Shown here piece after piece: positions 45,206 to 55,246 of a stretch of 64,000 bases of DNA. This stretch comes from Morella rubra (lineage: Eukaryota > Streptophyta > Magnoliopsida > Fagales > Myricaceae), in NCBI GenBank assembly GCA_003952965.2, contig RXIC02000048.1, forward strand, positions 62,001 through 126,000, in the 5' to 3' direction. Numbering within the stretch: the first letter of the stretch is position 1; each line of letters opens with the position of its first letter. The notes below the pieces were generated by a model. That model saw only the letters and a list, made by a program, of their open reading frames with translations. It was not told the DNA's origin and did not search any database. The translations under genes and the position numbers were made by a program.

Positions 45206-46280
45206 GGTCCGTTAGCATAACAGCACCTGCACAAGTCTGTTGACTCAAATAAAAACTTGAAAAATCACACTGCTGAACAATTGGCAAAAGATTTTAAAGA
45301 AATGAAGCTAACTAGGCATGACTCAGGAAACATGAAGATTGACATTAATAGCGACCAGAAATCCTTTGGTTATTAGCCATATGAGTAAAGTACTGTCTAG
45401 AAGAAATAATATCTTAGGATTAACTAATGCAAATTGGTTGGCAAACATAGGACTGGAGGCCTCAGAGTAGAGGAGCTAAAAGGATTTAAAACTATTCCAA
45501 CAAGATATCCAGGAACTAAACAGAGACCAATTCAGCTCCTTATAGCAGTCTCGTCTTTAGTTTCAAAAGAAGAAGCTGGACTAACCAGATATGTAGTTTG
45601 CATAAGATAACCCCAAAATCTTAATTTTTGCTGGATCTCCTCTTGAGCATAGTGGCTTTTCAAGTTACCAGTGCCCTTAACTTTTTCGGAAGCAGGTTTC
45701 TCGGCGGATAACTGGCATCCATATGCAGATACAATGGTCCCAAGCTACAGAAACAAATTAGCTACGTGTAAAACAAAAGCTGCTTCAATATTGGCATGGT
45801 TTTATTTGATTTCTAAAGAACATTTACAACAGGAAGAAATCCTCGGTGTAAGACGTACCGCGAAATCCGTAACTAGTGCAAAAGTCCACCTAGACGTAAC
45901 CACGATCAAAAGTTCTAAATCCTCTGTTCAGGAGAAAACTTAAAATTTCTAGAATCCTGTAATCTCAACAACCATAAACGAAGTGGCTTAGTCAACTTCT
46001 TGGAAACCTAATCGACATCCAAGAATCAAAAGAAGCTGAGGGGTTAATGTCCGAGAATGAGGATGTGATCTTACTGTGTGTAGAAATAGAAGGCAAAAGC
46101 TCCAGCTGAGGCAACGATTTGGTATAGTACCCAAGCCAAGCAAACGAATGCGGCAGCTCTGTAGATGAGAAGCCAAAGAGGATTGAGGTTTCTCCAGCAC
46201 GGAATCTCATTGTAATTGGGAGGCTCAGCTTTCAATCTTCTGATAAATTTCAGTGCTATGTGATCAGAGCTACTTGCCAT
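45205..46280 (-). pseudogene. Truncated paralogue of the polytopic membrane protein at 55.2-58.5 kb
   Basis: Exon blocks in the same order and phase as the intact gene can be read. 46,280-46,075 gives CWRNLNPLWLLIYRAAAFVC and ends AFAFYFYTQ. 45,889-45,859 is the microexon WTFALV, one codon shorter. 45,744-45,586 gives LGTIVSAYGC, then HYAQEEIQQ and FWGYLMQ. The fourth exon starts at 45,236 with TCAGAVMLTD and then loses homology near 45,205. The last four exons are absent. Immediately upstream of 46,280 is an inverted Gypsy LTR. The ATG at 46,280 may not be the original start, because the family normally has a first membrane segment before the CW(R/K) block. Confidence 0.8.
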
Positions 46281-46289
46281 CGAACCCAG

Positions 46290-47070
46290 TGAACCATTGT
46301 CGAAGGTTCAAGTGGGCCGGTTACGAGGGCACGAGCCAAGAAGTTTAAAGAGTTACTCAACGGGCTAATTCAAGAGGCATGGGCTCAAGCAAATTCATGG
46401 AGGCCCATTGAACAAGATCCACGTGAACCACAAAGGATTGTCAATTTGATTCAAGTTCTAGAAGGATCTCTATTCTAGGCGCCCAAATTAGCTTCAAGTT
46501 GGAAAGAAATATTTTTGGGGCTCTTCTAGAAGGATCTCTATTCTAGGCGCCCAAATCCTTCCTTTTATGGCTTGCACTTCTTTTGGACGCCCAAAACCTT
46601 TTCCTTATTGAGTTCTTTCTTTTTAGGCGCCATTTATTTTCCTTTCTAGGCTCTTGTAGGCGCCAACTTTCTTGCCTTTTAGTGTGTTTTGTTTTAGGCG
46701 TGTTAGGCTTTATTTCCTTAGCTAATTTCGGGTTTAATTAGGTTTCCTTGTTAGGGTTATTTTCCTTGTAACATTTAGCCTTTAAATAGGAGCCTTTGCT
46801 TTGTAATTCGGCAGTCATTGTTTAATCAAAATTGTGAGGATTAATTCTCTTTGGTTCTTTGAAGAACTTCTCGAACTTATCGGGATTTCCCGTGGCGTTC
46901 AACTTGACTTATCAAACGGAATTTCCATCACCGTTTGTGGCGTCTTCCTTATACCGAGGTTCTTGTTTTCATAAACAACGGGTCGAGGTCTTCCATTCGA
47001 ATCAGTCCTAGAACGATCTTGGATTCCCTTTCGTTGTTGGGTCTCGTTATTCTTGGCGAGGTTCACATCA
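46290..47070 (+). repeat. Inverted Gypsy LTR
   Basis: This is a nearly full-length copy of the LTR in the orientation opposite to the rest of the Gypsy element. It ends GGTTCACATCA at 47,070, followed directly by TTTG. Its start (TGAACCATTGTCGAAGG) has lost about 15 and 7 base blocks relative to the intact LTR. With 47,074-47,680 it forms a long inverted repeat. Confidence 0.85.
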
Positions 47071-47073
47071 TTT

Positions 47074-47680
47074 GAGAAGTTCTTCAAAGAACCAAAGAGA
47101 ATTAATCCTCACAATTTTGATTAACAATGACTGCCGAATTACAAAGCAAAGGCTCCTATTTAAAGGCTAAATGTTACAAGGAAAATAACCCTAACAAGGA
47201 AACCTAATTAAACCCGAAATTAGCTAAGGAAATAAAGCCTAACACGCCTAAAACAAAACACACTAAAAGGCAAGAAAGTTGGCGCCTACAAGAGCCTAGA
47301 AAGGAAAATAAATGGCGCCTAAAAAGAAAGAACTCAATAAGGAAAAGGTGTTGGGCGTCCAAAAGAAGTGCAAGCCATAAAAGGAAGGATTTGGGCGCCT
47401 AGAATAGAGATCCTTCTAGAAGAGCCCCAAAAATATTTCTTTCCAACTTGAAGCTAATTTGGGCGCCTAGAATAGAGATCCTTCTAGAACTTGAATCAAA
47501 TTGACAATCCTTTGTGGTTCACGTGGATCTTGTTCAATGGGCCTCCATGAATTTGCTTGAGCCCATGCCTCTTGAATTAGCCCGTTGAGTAACTCTTTAA
47601 ACTTCTTGGCTCGTGCCCTCGTAACCGGCCCAATGGGAACTTGAATTGGGTCCTTCGACAATGCTCCTTGATTTCCATCA
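47074..47680 (-). repeat. Truncated 3' LTR of Gypsy copy 2
   Basis: It matches 53,201-53,808 of the 5' LTR and lacks the terminal 198 bases, where the inverted LTR begins. The breakpoint lies beside a short palindrome, GTTCTTCAAAGAAC. Confidence 0.9.
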
Positions 47681-48983
47681 TTCCCCTCCTCTTGAAAAGG
47701 ATTTGCCCTCAAATCTTCACCTACATCAAAAGGACTCAAATCAGTAACATTAAAAGTGGCACTTACATGATACTCACCTGGTAAATCTAGCTTATAGGCG
47801 TTATCATTGATGCGCTCGAGGACTTGGAAAGGACCATCCCCTCTTGGGAGCAATTTGGAACGTCTTTTGCCGGGAATCTTCTTTTCGCATATGCAGCCAA
47901 ACCCAATCGCCGGGTTCAAAAACTATCTTGTGACGTCCCTTGTTGGCTTGTTTCGCATACTGCTCCGTTCGTCGTTCGATGTTGAGTTTCGCTTTCTCAT
48001 GAATCTGTTTAACAAAGTCAGCTTTCTTTTTGCCATCTAAATTAACATGCTCAGTCAAAGGCAAAGGAGATAAGTCCAATGGAGTTAAAGGATTAAAACC
48101 ATATACTATTTCAAATGGCGAAAATTTAGTAGCAGAATGACAGCTCTATTATAAGCAAACTCAACATGTGGTAAACATTCTTCCCATGTTTTGATGTTCT
48201 TTCTAATGATCGCCCTCAATAAAGTAGACAAAGTCCTATTGACTACCTCAGTTTGACCATCAGTTTGTGGATGACAAGTAGTGGAAAACAAGAGCTTAGT
48301 ACCTAGCTTACACCATAAAGTTTTCCAAAAATAGCTCAAGAACTTAGCGTCTCTATCCGAAACAATTGTCCTAGGCATGCCATGTAATCTCACAATCTCT
48401 CTAAAGAACAAATCAGCAACATGCGAAGCGTCATCCGTTTTGTGACATGGAATAAAATGTGCCATCTTAGAAAATCTATCCACAACCACAAAAATCGAAT
48501 CTCGTCCACGTTTAGTCCTAGGCAATCCTAGCACAAAATCCATTGAAATATCAATCCAAGGCTCACTAGGAATGGGTAAAGGAGTATACAAACCGTTGGG
48601 CTGCACTTTGGATTTAGCTTGCCTACATGTGACACATCTACCACAATTCGTTCAACATCTCGTTTCATGTGAGGCCAATAGAAGTGTTCTTGCAAAATAG
48701 CTAAAGTTTTTGCCACTCCAAAATGTCCCATTAACCCTCCACCATGTGATTCTTGCACTAATAACTCCCTCAATGAACAATTAGGCACGCATAACTTATT
48801 CTCTCGAAATAGAAATCCATCAAGCCTAAAGAACTTACCACATGCAATTTTCTCACAAGCCCGATATTCCTCACCAAATTCGTGGTCATCAGAGTATAAA
48901 TTTTTAATATGCTCAAAACCAAGCAACTTTGCATCTAGTGTGGAGAGTAAAGCATACCTGCGAGAAAGGGCATCGGCTACCAC
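47467..48983 (-). pseudogene. Gypsy copy 2 integrase region (frameshifted)
   Basis: The order is [35 protein letters not shown], catalytic core ([22 protein letters not shown]), [16 protein letters not shown] and [13 protein letters not shown]. The tail reads [15 protein letters not shown] and stops at 47,467. Frame changes occur near 48,600, 48,140 and 47,870. The coding tail runs 214 bases into the 3' LTR, so the 3' LTR encodes the C-terminus. Confidence 0.85.
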
Positions 48984-50587
48984 ATTCTCCTTACCTTGCT
49001 TATACGAATGACGTATGGAAACGTCTCAATGAACTCCACCCAACGCGCATGCCTTTTGTTTAGCTTGTGTTGGCCCTTCAAGTGTTTCAAGGACTCATGA
49101 TCGGTGTGAATCACGAACTCCTTAGGCCATAGGTAGTGCTGCCACGTCTCTAAAGCACGAACCAATGCATACAACTCCTTATCATAAGTGGGGTAGTTTA
49201 AGGCTGCCCCGCTTAATTTCTCGCTGAAATATGCAAGTGGTCGTCCTTCTTGCATAAGGACGGCGCCAATGCCAATACCTGAAGCATCACATTCAATTTC
49301 AAACGTTTTGGAAAAGTTAGGTAAAGACAATAAAGGAGCATTGGTCAGCTTCTCTTTAAGTAATTGAAACGCCTTCTCTTGCTCGTCTCCCCATCGAAAT
49401 CCAACGTGCTTCTTGATCACTTCGGTAAGTGGTGCGGCTATGCTACTAAAGTCCTTCACGAAGCGCCGGTAGAAACTAGCAAGTCCGTGAAAACTACGAA
49501 CATTACCTACACTCGTGGGACTCGGCCACTCTTTGATTGCACGTACCTTCTCTTCATCAACCTGTATACCTTGGGAACTAACAACAAATCCCAAAAATAC
49601 AAGCTTATCGGTGTAAAAAGTACACTTCTTCAGATTAGCAAACAACTTTTCTTTCCTAAGCACATCTAAAACAGATTTCAAATGTACTACATGATCGTCC
49701 ACGTTTTTGCTATAAATAAGTATATCATCAAAGTAAACAACAACGAATCTACCTATAAATGCACGCAAAACATGGTTCATAAGTCTCATAAAGGTACTCG
49801 GAGCATTAGTCAAACCAAAAGGCATAACTAACCATTCATACAAACCATATTTTGTTTTAAAGGCGGTTTTCCACTCATCTCCTTCTTTTATCCTAATTTG
49901 ATGATAACCACTCTTTAAATCAATTTTAGAAAATATGCAAGAACCATGCAGCTCATCTAACATATCATCTAAGCGAGGAATAGGATGACGATACTTTACC
50001 GTTATGTTGTTGATGGCTCGGCAATCAACGCACATTCTCCACGTCCCATCCTTCTTAGGTACAAGTAAAACCGGGACCGCACATGGGCTCATGCTCTCCT
50101 TCACGTGCCCTTTCTCCAACAACTCACTTACTTGCCGTTGAAGCTCCTTTGTCTCCTCGGGATTGCTCCTATAAGCTGGTCGGTTTGGAATTGTTGCACC
50201 GGGAACAAAATCGATTTGATGTTCAATCCCTCGGATTGGAGGTAACCCATGTGGTGTTTCCTCTGGGAAGACATCCTCATATTCCTGCAAAAGAGAAACA
50301 ACAGAACTAGGCAAAGCAAGGTCAAGTTCGTTAGTGTTTAAAAATGCCTCTTTGTACAAAAGTACAATCATCGGCTGATTTGAAAGCATCGCTCGCTTGA
50401 TCTCACTCACTTTTGCATAGAAATTCTTTTGTTTTCTCTCTCTCTCAATGGCCGAACCTTGATTTTCTCTCTCTTTTTTGTCGGCCTCTCTCGGATTTTC
50501 ACTCTTTTTCTTTTTCTCACTCTCTTTCTTTTGCTCACTCTCCTTTTGCAATCTCACTTGATCCTCATATACTTGCTGCGGTGTCAA
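48977..50587 (-). pseudogene. Gypsy copy 2 reverse transcriptase and RNase H block
   Basis: This open block of about 536 residues has a Lys/Glu-rich spacer, then RT motifs ([48 protein letters not shown], the catalytic [10 protein letters not shown], and [11 protein letters not shown]). RNase H follows ([17 protein letters not shown], then [10 protein letters not shown]). RT copies the RNA genome and RNase H removes the RNA strand. It is in a different frame from gag-protease and from integrase because of single-base indels, so it is not a free-standing gene. The stretch itself is well conserved. Confidence 0.9.
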
Positions 50588-50831
50588 TGGTACAAGAGTG
50601 ATTGGCCGTTGATTAGTACAAAAGAGTACTTGTTCGTAAAGCCATCATGCTTCACATGTCTATCGAACTGCCACGGACGCCCTAGCAATAAGTGTCCCGC
50701 TTGCATCGGTACTACATCACACAACACTTCATCTTCGTACTTACCGATTCGAAAAGCAACTAACACTTGCTTGTTCACCCTTATCTCTCCACTATCATTC
50801 AGCCATTGCAACTTGTACGGCCTAGGGTGTT

Positions 50832-52214
50832 TTAACACGGCAATCCCAATTTTTCCACCATAATTGCGCTTGCAACATTAGTACAACTACCACCATCAAT
50901 AATGACACTACATACCTTGTCTTTAACGTAGCACCTAGTGTGAAAGATGTTCTCCCGCTGTACTTCATCATCTCCTTTTGCTTGCAAGCTCAAAGCTCTC
51001 CTCGCCACCAATGTCAGTGCACTAGGGGCTAAATATTCCTCCTCGCCAACATCCTCCAATGGCGGCATTTCGTCGGTGTCGGAATCCTCATCATCGGTCA
51101 CAATTTCTCCATTGTCTCGTAATACCATGACTTGCCTATTTGGGCATTGACTTGCTATGTGGCCTCTACCCTGACATTTAAAACATTTAATATCACGATT
51201 CCTAGAGGTAGAAGCTTCGGTTTTACCTTGAGGAACATGGCTGGTGGTCACGGGTTTGTGCTCGGGTTTGGACATTTGAGATTTGTCAAATGGCTTGGTA
51301 TGACTCGGTTTCCAAGAAGTAGAACTGGAGTTATGGCCTGAACGTATCCCACTTCCTCTCTTGAGTTGTTGCTCCACTTTGATAGCCATATGCACCATAT
51401 CTTCCATCTCCACATAATGTTGCATCTCTACCTTGTCGTGAATCTCCCTATTTAACCCAAGTAGAAATCTAGCCATTGTAGCCTCTCGATCCTCCTCAAC
51501 ATTTGCACGGATCATGGCAATCTCCATCTCCTTATAGTAATCTTCTACGCTTCGGCTCCCTTGTCGAAGACCTTGTAGCTTTTTGTACAACTCTCGGTAG
51601 TAGTAGCTTGGAACGAACCGCTTCCTCATCACTACTTTCATCTCCTCCCATGTGTCTATCGGTCGTTCTCTATTCCGCCTCCTATTTATCACAAGCTGAT
51701 CCCACCAAGTTATAGCATAATCAGAAAATTCAATCACGGCTAATTTTACCTTCTTTATCTCGGAGTAGTTGTAACAATCAAACACGAACTCCATCTTCTT
51801 CTCCCACTCAAGATATGCTTCAGGGTCAGATCTACCTTGAAAGGACGGAATCTTCATCTTAATACCACCCAAGTTGTTATCTTCCCGATTCCTAGCTTCT
51901 CTAACTCGCCCTCCATGTCGCCTATAGCCAACAATAGAATCCCGCTCCTCTTCTTCCTCAAAACCAGATCCATAAGGCTCTTCATCCTCCACCCTCGCCT
52001 CCCTCCGTGGAACTCTTTCCCGTCTACGGAAATTGGGGCCGTTTTGGGGTTGCATCTCAACTGAATTCTCCATCCGATCTATCCGTTCGTGAACTTGCTC
52101 CATTTCAAACTTCATCATACGCCTCATCTCGCTCACCATGGCCTCCATAAACACCTTCGGATCAGCTAGTGGTGTAGCATCATTGGACACGCTCTTACCA
52201 CTATTGTGAGACAT
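50832..52214 (-). CDS. Gypsy copy 2 gag-protease open frame
   Basis: 460 residues from the ATG at 52,214. There is an N-terminal segment with an EMRRMMKFEMEQVHERIDRM coiled-coil-like stretch, then an acidic-basic region. The capsid-type domain (AYLEWEKKMEFVFDCYNY, then WWDQLVINRRR, then YYRELYKKLQGLRQG) is followed by one CCHC zinc knuckle (CFKCQGRGHIASQC). The start of an aspartic protease (VIIDGGSCTNVASA) lies near residue 435. The frame stops at 50,832 through an indel; protease and linker continue in another frame to about 50,590. Gag forms the particle and the protease processes it. Confidence 0.85.
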   Translation of the reverse strand: MSHNSGKSVSNDATPLADPKVFMEAMVSEMRRMMKFEMEQVHERIDRMENSVEMQPQNGPNFRRRERVPRREARVEDEEPYGSGFEEEEERDSIVGYRRHGGRVREARNREDNNLGGIKMKIPSFQGRSDPEAYLEWEKKMEFVFDCYNYSEIKKVKLAVIEFSDYAITWWDQLVINRRRNRERPIDTWEEMKVVMRKRFVPSYYYRELYKKLQGLRQGSRSVEDYYKEMEIAMIRANVEEDREATMARFLLGLNREIHDKVEMQHYVEMEDMVHMAIKVEQQLKRGSGIRSGHNSSSTSWKPSHTKPFDKSQMSKPEHKPVTTSHVPQGKTEASTSRNRDIKCFKCQGRGHIASQCPNRQVMVLRDNGEIVTDDEDSDTDEMPPLEDVGEEEYLAPSALTLVARRALSLQAKGDDEVQRENIFHTRCYVKDKVCSVIIDGGSCTNVASAIMVEKLGLPC

Positions 52215-52988
52215 GGTTGCTGCAAAACAAAGTTAGAAAGAAAAAAATAAAAGGACCTCACGATTCTCTCCCTTACGTGTTTACACTCAAGGATGTAAAT
52301 CACTCTTCACTCGTGTTTCACTCAAAAATACACGGCTTTTACCCTCTAATGTTCTCACCACTCTTGCCTTTTTCCACTCAATAATTCTCTTGCGGTTCTT
52401 TTGAAACTAAACAAACAACTCAAAGATTTCCAGCGACAATTCACCAAGAACTAATCAAGGAATTTCAGGAATAGCAAGAAGATAAAGAATTATCAAGAAA
52501 GCAAGAATAAAAGGAACACAATCGATTGGAATTTCAGAAACTAGAACAATAAAGATTTGTCACGAGATAGAAAAAAATACTTGCTTGGGGTAAAGTGATT
52601 TTCAGACTAACAGGACCCTCAATATATGGAAACAAACGAAATTTTTTTTGACGGACTTTTATACTCTTTTTTTTTTTTTTTTTTTTGAGTCTCTTTCTCT
52701 TTTCCTTTGATGGTCAGCAACTATCTTTTCATAACATCATCAGATCTCAAAATAGCTTGGATATATCAAATAAGAACACACTTTTAGACATGAACTAGAA
52801 TAACCAACGTTGGAATAAAAGAGGTAAAGAAATTTCGGCTAAGAAGAGTAAGGTGATGTGAACCGAATTTGAAAGGAAACAAAGAAACGAAATTTGAAAG
52901 GTAGGCAAAGGATGTGAACGGCTAAAAGAAAGAAACAAAGGAACGAAAACAAAGTCAAAGGATAGGCAAACCTGAACTAGAAACCAAA
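52215..52988 (-). other. Gypsy copy 2 untranslated leader
   Basis: This is non-coding sequence between PBS and gag, with a long A/T tract at about 52,668-52,686. No open frame matches a protein. Confidence 0.7.
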
Positions 52989-53000
52989 GCTCTGATACCA
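52989..53000 (-). other. Primer binding site of Gypsy copy 2
   Basis: On the - strand it reads TGGTATCAGAGC, the standard plant retrotransposon complement to the 3' end of initiator methionine tRNA, directly after the 5' LTR. Confidence 0.9.
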
Positions 53001-53002
53001 AA

Positions 53003-53808
53003 TGATGTGAACCTCGCCAAGAATAACGAGACCCAACAACGAAAGGGAATCCAAGATCGTTCTAGGACTGATTCGAATGGAAGACCTCGACCCGTTGTTT
53101 ATGAAAACAAGAACCTCGGTATAAGGAAGACGCCACAAACGGTGATGGAAATTCCGTTTGATAAGTCAAGTTGAACGCCACGGGAAATCCCGATAAGTTC
53201 GAGAAGTTCTTCAAAGAACCAAAGAGAATTAATCCTCACAATTTTGATTAAACAATGACTGCCGAATTACAAAGCAAAGGCTCCTATTTAAAGGCTAAAT
53301 GTTACAAGGAAAATAACCCTAACAAGGAAACCTAATTAAACCCGAAATTAGCTAAGGAAATAAAGCCTAACACGCCTAAAACAAAACACACTAAAAGGCA
53401 AGAAAGTTGGCGCCTACAAGAGCCTAGAAAGGAAAATAAATGGCGCCTAAAAAGAAAGAACTCAATAAGGAAAAGGTTTTGGGCGTCCAAAAGAAGTGCA
53501 AGCCATAAAAGGAAGGATTTGGGCGCCTAGAATAGAGATCCTTCTAGAAGAGCCCCAAAAATATTTCTTTCCAACTTGAAGCTAATTTGGGCGCCTAGAA
53601 TAGAGATCCTTCTAGAACTTGAATCAAATTGACAATCCTTTGTGGTTCACGTGGATCTTGTTCAATGGGCCTCCATGAATTTGCTTGAGCCCATGCCTCT
53701 TGAATTAGCCCGTTGAGTAACTCTTTAAACTTCTTGGCTCGTGCCCTCGTAACCGGCCCAATGGGAACTTGAATTGGATCCTTCGACAATGCTCCTTGAT
53801 TTCCATCA
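53003..53808 (-). repeat. 5' LTR of Gypsy copy 2 (806 bp)
   Basis: The ends are TGATG and CATCA. It contains an internal duplication of GCGCCTAGAATAGAGATCCT (about 53,522 and 53,590). The coding tail [11 protein letters not shown] is present at its upstream end because the polyprotein overlaps the LTR. Confidence 0.95.
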
Positions 53809-53840
53809 CCGAATCCTTCGTTGCCGTCCGAGATTGACAT
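53809..53840 (-). pseudogene. Possible 5' coding remnant interrupted by the Gypsy 5' LTR
   Basis: An ATG at 53,840 opens MSISDGNEGFG and runs straight into the LTR. It could be the start of the membrane-protein paralogue whose later exons are at 45.2-46.3 kb on the same strand, but the intervening coding part is not visible. The link is an inference from order and strand only. Confidence 0.3.
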
Positions 53841-55246
53841 TTCCCAGAGAAATATAACACCAGGAAAACAAAAAGTCGAGACGAGGGGTAGGCTAAAAGT
53901 CAATCAAGTACCTGTGTAGTTATATAGAAGCGAAGAAGTTGAAAGAGAAGTGCAAAGCGAATGACTGTTAAAAACGACACTAACATGCATGCTTTGGTCA
54001 AGGAACCTGTTGCAAGTCCGAACGCCAACTCAATATTTCCTGGCATTGCCCGTCACGCATTAACTTGGCGGTCCAAGTTTTTAATTTTTGCTGCGGATTG
54101 TCCTATAGGAGATTAATTATGGTTGAATTCTTAACACGATAATGTCTAAGTTTCTTTTACGATGGAATATGTGGCAATTAAGGGTGGCGGGTGGGTGGAG
54201 AAGGTCACTCATCACTGCGATGGAGACGCATGAAGGCCCATATTGAAGTTAAAACGGTCACGAGGAAAAACTGAATTTGGTGATTGATTCCTGGGAATTT
54301 CAATTAGATCATAGGAAAGGCATGAGTAACAAATTTTTTGGATTGATGCATCTGGTATTAGCAATCCCTTCAATTTCGTTTGTCTTAGCTGGCTTGACCA
54401 AACCAACTAACAAAAATCCCACTGCAATTCCATCTGGGGCAGACTGAGCTTTTTTATGGGTTTTTTTTTTTTTTTTTAAAGGGGTGTAGAGTTAGTTTAA
54501 GACCACAGCAATCATGTCGTCCGTCGTTCGACGTCCGAGCTGTTGGTTTTGTTCTTGCCGTTCTATTTTGGGATTAGCAATGACTACAGATTCATCTAGA
54601 CAGGCCAAACTTCTAACGGTCACAGCAGAATGGAAGAGAGATTAGCAAGCAATTTGAAGACATTATCTCATCTTGTTTTCTGCGGCCGGAGGCAAGAGAA
54701 CTTGGTTTGGGCCAGTTAAAGAAAAATGGTTTTGCCCTCGTGGACGGACAAGAACTAATGTCATAAACTGGTGTTTGTGCTTGCTAACATAAGACCTCCA
54801 AACCTTCAATCCAAAACAATAACTGGTTGACTTAATCAGCTGTAGAAAGATACTCAAGTTTTTCTGTAAACCTGTGTCATTCAGTCAAACCAAAACAGAG
54901 GACGAGGATGATGCACTCCTTAAGGGGAGATCACATCTATCATGATTCACATTAATTTGCTTTGCCAATCAATAGGAAATTCTGGCTCAAAAATCCACCT
55001 TCAGCTCGAAAAAGAAGGCCGTCAATCGAAAGAACAAGGAGGTAACTTAAAAGCAAAAGAGTATGGGAGATAGCTTCATTCTTGCTGTAGAGCTTGAGCA
55101 TTGGTTCAACGGTATATGTCCAACAATATGGAGGAACCACCATTTATACAGGGGTTGGATCTGACCATCCCCTCCTTCTATACACAAGCATAACATAAAA
55201 AGGAGAACTACTTCCAATGGGAAACAATTTTGAGGACCACAAGAGA
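53841..55246. other. Intergenic sequence
   Basis: No gene is seen. A poly-T run lies at 54,461-54,477. The part next to 55,247 would contain the 3' UTR of the - strand membrane-protein gene. Confidence 0.5.

Larger units (their letters stand above)
47074..53808 (-). mobile_element. Gypsy element copy 2 (nearly full length, truncated 3' LTR)
   Basis: On the - strand: 5' LTR 53,003-53,808, PBS 52,989-53,000, leader, gag-protease (52,214-50,832), RT/RNase H (50,587-48,977), integrase (48,983-47,467), polypurine tract and a 3' LTR that lacks its last 198 bases (47,074-47,680). The order with integrase last is that of Ty3/Gypsy. Frameshifts near 50,838, 50,615, 48,995, 48,600, 48,140 and 47,870 break the polyprotein. 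A conventional target duplication cannot be checked because the 3' end is rearranged. Confidence 0.9.
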
